Of a stretch of DNA of 13,022 nt, positions 7,001 to 13,022 are shown piece by piece. Numbering within the stretch: the first letter of the stretch is position 1; each line of letters begins with the position of its first letter. Under the pieces are notes generated by a model. That model saw only the letters and a list, made by a program, of their open reading frames with translations. It did not search any database and was not told where the DNA came from. The DNA comes from DYIB01 sp049320945 (GTDB taxonomy: Bacteria > Pseudomonadota > Gammaproteobacteria > Burkholderiales > Rhodocyclaceae), in assembly GCA_049320945.1 (NCBI GenBank), contig JBMOQT010000080.1:1-13022 (forward strand), read 5' to 3'. The position numbers and the translations under genes are program-made.

Positions 7001-7006
7001 TATAAT
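7001..7006 (+). promoter_or_regulatory. Possible valS promoter, -10 box
   Basis: TATAAT is a perfect -10 hexamer in an AT-rich island (7000-7026) of an otherwise GC-rich region just before valS. The expected -35 region (about 6976-6984) is a poor match and no TGn extension is present, so an activator or weak basal activity would be needed. The start would be near 7013, giving a leader of about 29 bases. Confidence 0.4.
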
Positions 7007-7041
7007 TTGTCTCTTTTCATATTCTTACGCGCCGTCACGTG

Positions 7042-9855
7042 ATGGAACTCGCCAAGAGCTTCGAACCGGCGGAAATCGAGCGCCGCTGGTACCCCCTATG
7101 GGAGTCCCACGGCTATTTCCGGGCCGGCCTGGACCCCGCCAATCCCAACAACTTCTGCATCCTGCTGCCGCCGCCCAACGTCACCGGCACCCTGCACATG
7201 GGCCATGGTTTCAACCAGACCATCATGGATGCCCTCACCCGCTACCACCGCATGCGCGGCTACAACACCCTGTGGCAGCCGGGCACGGACCACGCTGGCA
7301 TCGCCACCCAGATCGTGGTGGAGCGCCAGCTCGATGCCCAGGGCATGTCGCGCCACGAACTGGGGCGGGAAAAGTTCCTGGAGAAGGTGTGGGAATGGAA
7401 GGAATACTCGGGTGGCACCATCACGCGCCAGATGCGGCGCCTGGGCGCCTCCTGCGACTGGTCCCGGGAGCGCTTCACCATGGACACCGGGCTGTCGAAG
7501 ATCGTCACCGAGACCTTCGTGCGCTTGTACCACGAAGGATTGATCTACCGGGGCAAGCGGCTGGTGAACTGGGACCCCAAGCTGCTCACCGCCGTCTCCG
7601 ACCTGGAAGTGGTGAACGAGGAGGAGGACGGGTTTCTCTGGCATATCCGCTATCCCTATGCCGACGGCGGGGGCCATCTGGTGGTCGCCACCACCCGGCC
7701 GGAGACCATGCTGGGCGACGTGGCGGTGGCGGTGCATCCGGAAGACGAGCGCTACCGGGCGCTGGTAGGCAGGCACGTGGTGCTGCCGCTCACCGGACGC
7801 ACCATCCCCATCATCGCCGACGACTACGTGGATCGGGAATTCGGCACCGGTTGCGTGAAGATCACACCGGCCCATGACTTCAACGACTGGCAGGTGGGCC
7901 ATCGCCACCAGCTCATGCCCATCAACATCTTCACCCTGGACGCGCGCATCAACGAGCACGGCCCGGAAAAGTACCGGGGCATGGACCGCTTCGAGGCACG
8001 CAAAGCCATCGTCGCCGACCTGGAGGCGCAGGGGCTGCTGGAGAGCGTCAAGCCCCACAAGATGATGGTGCCCCGCGGCGACCGCACCGGCGTGGTGATC
8101 GAGCCCCTGCTCACCGACCAGTGGTTCGTCGCCATGAGCAAGCCCGGGCCGGACGGCAAGTCCATCGCCGGCAAGGCGCTGGAATGCGTGGCGAGCGGCG
8201 AGATCAAGTTCGTGCCGGAGAACTGGGTCAATACCTACAACCAGTGGCTCAACAACATCCAGGACTGGTGCATTTCGCGCCAGCTGTGGTGGGGCCACCA
8301 GATTCCCGCCTGGTACTCCGACGACGGCCGCTACTGGGTGGCCCACGATGAGCAGGAGGCGCGGGCACTGGCCCGGCGCGACGGCTATGACGGCCCGCTG
8401 GAGCGGGACCCGGACGTGCTGGACACCTGGTACTCCTCGGCCCTGTGGCCCTTCTCCACCCTGGACTGGACGCCCGAATACCCGGCGAAATCCAACCCGG
8501 CCCTGGACCTCTACCTGCCCTCGTCGGTGCTGGTGACCGGCTTCGACATCATCTTCTTCTGGGTGGCGCGCATGGTCATGATGACCAGGCACATCACCGG
8601 CAAGATCCCGTTCCGGCACGTCTATGTGCACGGCCTCATCCGCGACGCGGAGGGCCAGAAGATGTCCAAGTCCAAGGGCAACGTGCTCGATCCCATCGAC
8701 CTCATCGACGGCATCGACCTGGAGTCCCTGGTGGAGAAGCGCACCAGCGGACTGCTGAACCCGAAGCAGGCGGAGAGCATCGAGCGCCGCACGCGCAAGG
8801 AATTCCCCAACGGCATACCGGGCTTCGGCACCGACGCCCTGCGCTTCACCTTCCTGTCGCTCGCCTCGCCCGGACGCGACATCAAGTTCGACCTGTCCCG
8901 CTGCGAGGGCTACCGCAACTTCTGCAACAAGCTGTGGAACGCCACGCGCTTCGTGCTGATGAACTGCGAGGGCAAGGACTGCGGCCTGGCCGAGCACGGC
9001 ACGGACGCCTGCGCCGGCGCCTACCTGGACTTCTCGGCGGCGGACCGCTGGATCGTCAGCCGGCTGCAGCGCACGGAAGGCGAAGTAGCCCAGCACTTCG
9101 CCGAGTACCGCTTCGACCTGCTGGCCCGGGCCATTTACGAGTTCGTATGGGACGAGTACTGCGACTGGTACCTGGAGCTGGCCAAGGTGCAGATCCAGAA
9201 CGGCACGGAGGCGCAGCAGCGCGCCACGCGCCGCACCCTGGTGCGGGTGCTGGAAACCACGCTGCGCCTGGCCCATCCCCTCATCCCCTTCATCACCGAG
9301 GAGCTGTGGCAGAAAGTGGCCCCGGTGGCGGGGCGCGCGGGCGAGAGCATCATGTTGCAGCCCTATCCGATTGCTGATTCCGGCCGCATCGACGAGAAGG
9401 CGGAAGGAGAGGTGCAGCTGCTGAAGGATCTGGTGAATGCCTGCCGCAGCCTGCGCGGCGAGATGGGTCTGTCGCCGTCCCAGCGGGTGCCCCTGCTGGC
9501 CGCCGGCGACGTCGCCCGGGTGAAGGGTTTCGCGGCCTACCTGCAGACCTTGGCACGGCTGTCCGAGGTGACGGCGGTGGGCGAGACCCTGCCCGAGTCG
9601 GAAGCGCCGGTGCAGATCGTCGGCGATTTCCGCCTGATGCTGAGAATCGAGGTGGACAAGGCGGCCGAGCGCGAGCGCCTGACCAGGGAGATCGCCCGGG
9701 TCGAGGGCGAGATCGCCAAGGCCCAGGGCAAGCTCGCCAATCCCAGCTTCGTCGAGCGGGCGCCGGCGACCGTGGTGGCCCAGGAGAAGGAACGGCTGAC
9801 AGGCTTCACAGCCCTGCGGGAGAAGCTGGGCGAACAACTGGCGCGCTTGCAATAG
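7042..9855 (+). CDS. valS: Valyl-tRNA synthetase ValS
   Basis: A 937-residue class I aminoacyl-tRNA synthetase (E. coli 951) that activates valine and charges tRNA-Val. The HIGH signature is present as HMGH at 52-55 within PPPNVTGTLHMGHG, and KMSKS at 540-544. The CP1 editing domain that removes mischarged threonine lies between them (about 200-330), with TTRPETMLGD and GCVKITPAHDFND visible. The anticodon-binding helical domain follows (about 640-800). The C-terminal coiled coil (about 870-937) contains ERERLTREIARVEGEIAKAQ and the family's KLANPSFVERAP motif. Two start codons are adjacent, GTG at 7039 and ATG at 7042; ATG is preferred, as it matches family N termini. No good Shine-Dalgarno precedes it. 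It may be transcribed both from the pepA promoter and from its own predicted promoter. Confidence 0.98.
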   Translation: MELAKSFEPAEIERRWYPLWESHGYFRAGLDPANPNNFCILLPPPNVTGTLHMGHGFNQTIMDALTRYHRMRGYNTLWQPGTDHAGIATQIVVERQLDAQGMSRHELGREKFLEKVWEWKEYSGGTITRQMRRLGASCDWSRERFTMDTGLSKIVTETFVRLYHEGLIYRGKRLVNWDPKLLTAVSDLEVVNEEEDGFLWHIRYPYADGGGHLVVATTRPETMLGDVAVAVHPEDERYRALVGRHVVLPLTGRTIPIIADDYVDREFGTGCVKITPAHDFNDWQVGHRHQLMPINIFTLDARINEHGPEKYRGMDRFEARKAIVADLEAQGLLESVKPHKMMVPRGDRTGVVIEPLLTDQWFVAMSKPGPDGKSIAGKALECVASGEIKFVPENWVNTYNQWLNNIQDWCISRQLWWGHQIPAWYSDDGRYWVAHDEQEARALARRDGYDGPLERDPDVLDTWYSSALWPFSTLDWTPEYPAKSNPALDLYLPSSVLVTGFDIIFFWVARMVMMTRHITGKIPFRHVYVHGLIRDAEGQKMSKSKGNVLDPIDLIDGIDLESLVEKRTSGLLNPKQAESIERRTRKEFPNGIPGFGTDALRFTFLSLASPGRDIKFDLSRCEGYRNFCNKLWNATRFVLMNCEGKDCGLAEHGTDACAGAYLDFSAADRWIVSRLQRTEGEVAQHFAEYRFDLLARAIYEFVWDEYCDWYLELAKVQIQNGTEAQQRATRRTLVRVLETTLRLAHPLIPFITEELWQKVAPVAGRAGESIMLQPYPIADSGRIDEKAEGEVQLLKDLVNACRSLRGEMGLSPSQRVPLLAAGDVARVKGFAAYLQTLARLSEVTAVGETLPESEAPVQIVGDFRLMLRIEVDKAAERERLTREIARVEGEIAKAQGKLANPSFVERAPATVVAQEKERLTGFTALREKLGEQLARLQ

Positions 9856-9877
9856 CGCGGAGGGCAGAAGCCGCTCG

Positions 9878-11125
9878 ATGCCCGAATTGCTGCGCGCCCT
9901 GGAGAGCCGCAACTTCCGCCTGTTCTTCATCGGCCAGGGCGTCTCCCTGGTTGGCACCTGGATGCAGCAGCTGGCGGCGGCCTGGCTGGTCTATCGGCTG
10001 TCGGGCTCGCCGCTGCTGCTGGGGGTGACCGGCTTCGCCAGCCAGATTCCCATTCTCTTCCTGGCGCCTTTCGGCGGGCTGCTGGCCGATCGCCTCGACC
10101 GGCGCAAGACCCTGCTCGTGTCCCAAGCGCTGGCGGCGGCCCAGGCGCTGCTCCTGGCGGGACTCACTTTCAGCGGCCGGGTCGAGGTGTGGCATGTGAT
10201 CGCCGCGGCCGCCTGCCTGGGCGTCATCAATGCCTTCGATGTGCCGCTGCGCCAGGCTTTCCTGCTGGAGATGGTGGGCTCGCGCGAACTGCTGCCCAAC
10301 GCCATCGCCCTCAACTCCTTCCTCATGAACGGCTCGCGCCTTATCGGGCCGCCCCTGGCGGGCCTGCTGCTGGCCCTGTTCGGCGAAGGCTGGTGCTTCC
10401 TGGCAAATGCCGCTTCCTATGGCGCCATCATCGGCGGGCTCGCCGTCATGCATGTGCCGCCCCGTGCGCGTCCGGCGGCGGCGTCCCGCTGGCGCGCAGA
10501 ATTGCGGGAAGCCGTGGACTTCGCCGCCCACTACCTGCCCTGCCGCACCCTGCTGACCCTGGTGGCGTCGCTGAGCCTGCTGGCCAACCCCTACAGCTCG
10601 CTGCTGCCGGTGTTCGCCAGGGATCTGCTGGGCGGCGATGCACGCACCCTGGGCTGGCTCAACGGCGCAGCCAGCGTCGGTGCTGTGGCGGGCGTGGTCT
10701 TTCTCGCCACGCGCCGCGGCATCCACCGCCTGGAGCGGGTCACGGCTCTCTCGGCGGTGACCGCCGGCGCCGGCCTGATCGCCTTCGCCCTGTCGCGCAC
10801 GCCGACGCTGTCTCTCGCGCTCCTGCCGCTGGTGGGATTCGGCATCCTGCTCACCACTGCCTCGGCCAACACCATCCTGCAGACGGTGGTGCCCGACCGC
10901 CTGCGCGGGCGTATCGTCAGTTTTCACGTGGCAGCCTTCCTGGGCATGGCGCCGGTCGGGCATTTCGCCCTGGGACTCATCGCCGAGCACTTCGGCGCCC
11001 CGGCCGCCCTGATCGCGAGCGGCACCGGCTGCCTGGCCGCCGCCACATGGTTCGCCTCGCGCCTGCCTGCCATGCGCCAGGCGCTGGCCACCCATCCGGC
11101 CGTCGCGGCGGGGCCACCGGCCTGA
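9878..11125 (+). CDS. MFS transporter, MFS_3 / EntS-like exporter type
   Basis: A 415-residue polytopic inner-membrane protein with about 12 predicted membrane helices. The N terminus (LLRALESRNFRLFFIGQGVSLVGTWMQ) is typical of the MFS_3 group, which includes the enterobactin exporter EntS and macrolide-efflux-like proteins. Motif A is seen as GGLLADRLDRRKTLL at the loop between helices 2 and 3 (about 67-81). The central loop (about 190-210) is alanine/arginine-rich, and a second motif-A-like DRLRGRIVSF occurs at about 341-350. It is probably a proton-driven exporter; the substrate cannot be read from the sequence. The ATG is preceded by CGGAGGG with about 13 bases spacing, and the gap from valS is 22 bases, so readthrough from valS is likely. 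No siderophore genes are nearby. Confidence 0.9.
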   Translation: MPELLRALESRNFRLFFIGQGVSLVGTWMQQLAAAWLVYRLSGSPLLLGVTGFASQIPILFLAPFGGLLADRLDRRKTLLVSQALAAAQALLLAGLTFSGRVEVWHVIAAAACLGVINAFDVPLRQAFLLEMVGSRELLPNAIALNSFLMNGSRLIGPPLAGLLLALFGEGWCFLANAASYGAIIGGLAVMHVPPRARPAAASRWRAELREAVDFAAHYLPCRTLLTLVASLSLLANPYSSLLPVFARDLLGGDARTLGWLNGAASVGAVAGVVFLATRRGIHRLERVTALSAVTAGAGLIAFALSRTPTLSLALLPLVGFGILLTTASANTILQTVVPDRLRGRIVSFHVAAFLGMAPVGHFALGLIAEHFGAPAALIASGTGCLAAATWFASRLPAMRQALATHPAVAAGPPA

Positions 11126-11166
11126 GCCATGTGCTAGATTGAAATCCGGGCAAGCATGCGAGCCAC

Positions 11167-11170
11167 GAGG
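11167..11170 (+). promoter_or_regulatory. Ribosome binding site favouring the second ATG of the oxygenase gene
   Basis: GAGG ends 6 bases before the ATG at 11177. The earlier in-frame ATG at 11156 has only GGGC upstream, and its seven extra residues (MRATRRH) look non-conserved. The later start is therefore chosen. Confidence 0.55.
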
Positions 11171-11176
11171 CGGCAT

Positions 11177-11830
11177 ATGGCGGACAAGCAGGCGGCGCCG
11201 CTGGAGCAACCGGAGATCATCCGGCTGTTTCCGACTTTCGTGTGGAAGACACGGCTGACGCCGGGCGCGCGCGAAGCCATCGACAGCGCCCTGCTGCACC
11301 AGATTGACCTGCTCACGCGCGAGTCCGGCGGCCCCGCCCCGGGGGAACTGTGGCAGTCGCGCCACGGGCTGCACCAGCTGCCGGAACTCCAGGGATTGGT
11401 AGCCTGCCTGCAGCAGGCAGTGACGGAGGTGCTGGCCTTCCTGAAGATCGGCTACGGCGCCGTGCGCATCACCGGCTGCTGGGCCAACGTCGGGGCACCC
11501 GGCGCGGCGCACCGGATGCACAGCCATCCCAACAACTTCCTTAGCGGCGTCTATTATGTCCAGGTCGCGGCGGGGGGCGATACTATAAACTTCCACGATC
11601 CGCGCCCCCAGACGGCGATCATCCGGCCCCCGGTGACGGAGCTGACCGCCTACAACACGGACCAGGTGGTGGTGCGCGTGGATAGCGGCACGCTGCTGCT
11701 GTTCCCCGCCTGGCTGCCCCACTCGGTGTCGCCCAACGAGAGCCGGGAGCGACGCATCAGCGTGAGCTTCAACGTGATGTTCGAAGGCTTTGCCGAAGAG
11801 GTGAGCAAGCCCCTGTGGGGCGAGGAGTAG
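11177..11830 (+). CDS. Putative 2OG-Fe(II) oxygenase, TIGR02466 / 2OG-FeII_Oxy_5 type
   Basis: A 217-residue cytosolic protein. The N-terminal LFPTFVWKTRL (17-27) and the WQSRHGLHQLPE segment (59-70) are typical of the TIGR02466 family. The double-stranded beta-helix core then gives WANVGAPGAAHRMHSHPNN (102-120), LSGVYYVQV (122-130), INFHDPRP (137-144), GTLLLFPAWLPHSV (171-184) and RRISVSFN (192-199). Candidate metal ligands are H115/H117 early in the core and H182 late, with R192/R193 as a candidate 2-oxoglutarate carboxylate anchor; which residues form the triad is inference. Members are predicted to use iron, oxygen and 2-oxoglutarate to hydroxylate an unknown substrate. It lies 51 bases after the exporter and 22 before the OsmC gene, so co-expression is possible. 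A start at 11156 would add seven residues. Confidence 0.85.
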   Translation: MADKQAAPLEQPEIIRLFPTFVWKTRLTPGAREAIDSALLHQIDLLTRESGGPAPGELWQSRHGLHQLPELQGLVACLQQAVTEVLAFLKIGYGAVRITGCWANVGAPGAAHRMHSHPNNFLSGVYYVQVAAGGDTINFHDPRPQTAIIRPPVTELTAYNTDQVVVRVDSGTLLLFPAWLPHSVSPNESRERRISVSFNVMFEGFAEEVSKPLWGEE

Positions 11831-11852
11831 CGCGGCCGAGGAGAACGAGCAA

Positions 11853-12356
11853 ATGGATGCCAAGCAACTGAAGGAGCTGCAGGCGCCCCTCAAGGAAAAG
11901 TACCGGCAGGACCAGGGCGCGGCGCTGATCACCCTCAAGGCACGCAGCCGTCTGGGCGAGGGCGTGACCTGCAAGGTGGAAACGGGCAAGGCCCTGGTCC
12001 AGGCGGGGCTGCATCCGGCCACGGGTGGCGACGGCATGTCCGCGTGTTCCGGCGACATGCTGCTGGAGGCCCTGGTGGCCTGCGCCGGCGTCACTCTGTC
12101 GGCGGTGGCTACTGCCCTGGGCATTCCGCTGCGGGATGCCACCGTGTCGGCGGAAGGCGACCTGGATTTCCGCGGTACCCTGGGCGTGGCCAAGGAAGCG
12201 CCGGTGGGCTTCCGGGCGATCCGCCTGCACTTCCACCTGGATACCGACGCCCCCCAGGAGCAGATCGACACCCTGCTGAAGCTGACCGAGCGCTATTGCG
12301 TGGTGTATCAGAGCCTGTGCACCCCGCCGGCCTTCGCCATCTCCCTCAGCCGCTGA
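11853..12356 (+). CDS. OsmC family protein, probable thiol-dependent peroxidase
   Basis: A 167-residue cytosolic protein of the OsmC/Ohr fold. Members reduce peroxides, organic hydroperoxides in particular, using two cysteines. The pair expected for the family is visible: C77 in LVACAGVTL on the central helix and C149 in TERYCVVYQSL on the second long helix. The short strand-rich N-terminal half contains an extra cysteine (C65 in GMSACSGDML). It differs from classical Ohr (about 140 residues) in having a roughly 25-residue charged N-terminal extension (KQLKELQAPLKEKYRQD), and belongs to the broader OsmC-like group, where substrate is less certain. The ATG has GAGGAG about 9 bases upstream. 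The gap after the oxygenase gene is 22 bases. It converges with the minus-strand receiver gene, leaving only 7 bases between stops and no recognisable terminator. Confidence 0.9.
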   Translation: MDAKQLKELQAPLKEKYRQDQGAALITLKARSRLGEGVTCKVETGKALVQAGLHPATGGDGMSACSGDMLLEALVACAGVTLSAVATALGIPLRDATVSAEGDLDFRGTLGVAKEAPVGFRAIRLHFHLDTDAPQEQIDTLLKLTERYCVVYQSLCTPPAFAISLSR

Positions 12357-12363
12357 CAGACCA

Positions 12364-12753
12364 TCAGCCGCCCCAGCCGAACTGCTGGCACAGCTGGGGC
12401 AGCACGGTTTCCAGTTCGTCGCGTTCGAAGAAGCGGTCGGCCCGCGCCAGCCGGGCGTCGTCGCGCCGGGAGGCGGCTCCCCCGAAACAGAAAATGGGGA
12501 TGTTGAGCATCATCTCCATGCGCGCCTGGCGGATCGCCGCCAGGGGGTCGAAGGCGGGCTGCTCGTCCAGGTCGAGCAGGATGAAGCGATGCAGCAGCAC
12601 CGCGGCGAAGTCCCCCAGGGAGCGCAGATCGGTGGTTTCCGCCAGCTCCCAGCCGGGCGGCAGCGCGGCGCGCACGCGGCGCGCAGCGTCCGCATCGGTG
12701 CTCATGAGGATGAGCCTGCGCGCCAGGCGCGCGGCGATGGTGGGGCGGGTCAT
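12364..12753 (-). CDS. Degenerate response-regulator receiver-like protein
   Basis: A 129-residue stand-alone protein that reads as a CheY-like alpha/beta domain. Strand 1 is RLILMSTDADAARRVRAAL (13-31), strand 3 is HRFILLDLDE (55-64), strand 4 is IPIFCFGG (85-92) and the end is RADRFFERDELETVLPQL (104-121). The phospho-acceptor would be D61 (or D63), with D20/D22 as acidic-pocket candidates. Key receiver positions are not standard: the first acidic pair is split (TDAD), strand 4 ends in FGG rather than a Ser/Thr, and the invariant lysine-proline after strand 5 is replaced by FERDE. This suggests a pseudo-receiver that may not be phosphorylated and may act by protein contact. The ATG overlaps the preceding gene's stop as ATGA, so the two are probably coupled. 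The family is not recognised beyond the fold. Confidence 0.7.
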   Translation of the reverse strand: MTRPTIAARLARRLILMSTDADAARRVRAALPPGWELAETTDLRSLGDFAAVLLHRFILLDLDEQPAFDPLAAIRQARMEMMLNIPIFCFGGAASRRDDARLARADRFFERDELETVLPQLCQQFGWGG

Positions 12754-13022
12754 GGTCGCTCGGCTGTCAAGGAAACGACCTCACGCCGGCGGGCGCGCCC
12801 CGCGATGCGGAGCTCCCGCACCACGAAGCCGGGCGCCGGCGTTTCGGTGAGAAAGGTGTGCTGGTTGAGCTTGATGCCGTGGGGCGTCAGGCGCCGGCCC
12901 GGCTCGATGGGCTCGGCGAGCTCGGCGCGGGCCGCGGCGATCTCTGCCTGCTCCCGGTCGTCCAGCCGCGCGTCTTCCGTGCGCCAGCCCAGGACGGCGT
13001 CCAGGGCGTCACGGAAGGCGCG
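12750..13022 (-). CDS. Unrecognised protein, C-terminal 90 residues (5' end outside window)
   Basis: An uninterrupted minus-strand frame runs from the window edge to TGA at 12750-12752, overlapping the ATG of the receiver-like gene by 4 bases (ATGA). The visible tail is hydrophilic. It contains a helical acidic stretch (EDARLDDREQAEIAAARAEL), then RRLTPHGIKLNQHTFLTET and a strand-like VVRELRIAGRARRREVV. There are no membrane segments or cysteines. I do not recognise the family. The frame is supported by the absence of stops over 270 bases, normal composition and the overlap arrangement, but most frames are open in DNA this GC-rich. The tight overlap suggests that its product works with the receiver-like protein. 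Confidence 0.6.
   Translation of the reverse strand, partial: RAFRDALDAVLGWRTEDARLDDREQAEIAAARAELAEPIEPGRRLTPHGIKLNQHTFLTETPAPGFVVRELRIAGRARRREVVSLTAERP

Noticed and set aside
7096..9957. 953-codon open frame on the minus strand opposite valS
   Set aside because: The plus strand encodes an unmistakable valyl-tRNA synthetase with all signature motifs. The antisense frame is rich in His, Gln, Gly, Val and Arg, as expected from third-position G/C bias, and shows no domain.
9806..12271. 821-codon minus-strand open frame spanning the MFS, oxygenase and OsmC genes
   Set aside because: It runs antisense to three recognisable genes and has low-complexity Gln/Arg/Ala/Gly composition with no motif. 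It is a codon-bias shadow.
1..13022. Mobile element, toxin-antitoxin, CRISPR or defence system
   Set aside because: No transposase, integrase, terminal repeats, repeat-spacer array or recognised defence domain is visible. The genes are housekeeping or common accessory types with uniform base composition.

Overview
The window is a gene-dense, GC-rich (roughly two-thirds G+C by eye) piece of bacterial chromosome. It most likely comes from a betaproteobacterium of the Rhodocyclales/Nitrosomonadales kind, though a gammaproteobacterium cannot be excluded. The reasons are the lptFG genes divergent from pepA-holC-valS, a DUF3106-type gene followed by an RDD membrane protein, and a small acidic protein between holC and valS. 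Base composition looks even across the window. I see no insertion sequence, phage gene, tRNA, rRNA, CRISPR array or attachment site.

Left part (1-4551). A truncated DUF3106-like gene and an RDD-family membrane protein run on the plus strand. They converge on an Aer-type redox/aerotaxis receptor on the minus strand. Upstream of aer, on the same strand, are lptF and lptG, whose products are the two membrane subunits of the ABC machine that extracts lipopolysaccharide from the inner membrane. Their 4-base GTGA stop/start overlap implies translational coupling.

Centre (4552-9855). A short divergent control region separates lptF from pepA (leucyl aminopeptidase). It holds a good sigma70-like promoter for pepA whose -10 box lies in an 11-bp palindrome, plus a 9-bp direct repeat in the pepA leader. 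pepA overlaps holC (DNA polymerase III chi subunit) by GTGA. A 132-residue protein of unknown function and valS (valyl-tRNA synthetase) follow. valS probably has an additional promoter just upstream.

Right part (9878-13022). An MFS_3-type exporter, a putative 2OG-Fe(II) oxygenase of the TIGR02466 type and an OsmC-like thiol peroxidase follow valS with short gaps (22, 51 and 22 bases). They may be co-transcribed. Two minus-strand genes converge on them: a degenerate response-regulator receiver protein, and the C-terminal end of an unrecognised protein that overlaps it by ATGA.

The window is mostly housekeeping. I found no convincing evidence of a new multi-gene system. The items most worth a second look are the pseudo-receiver and its unidentified partner, the exporter/oxygenase/OsmC trio, and the symmetric lptF/pepA control region.
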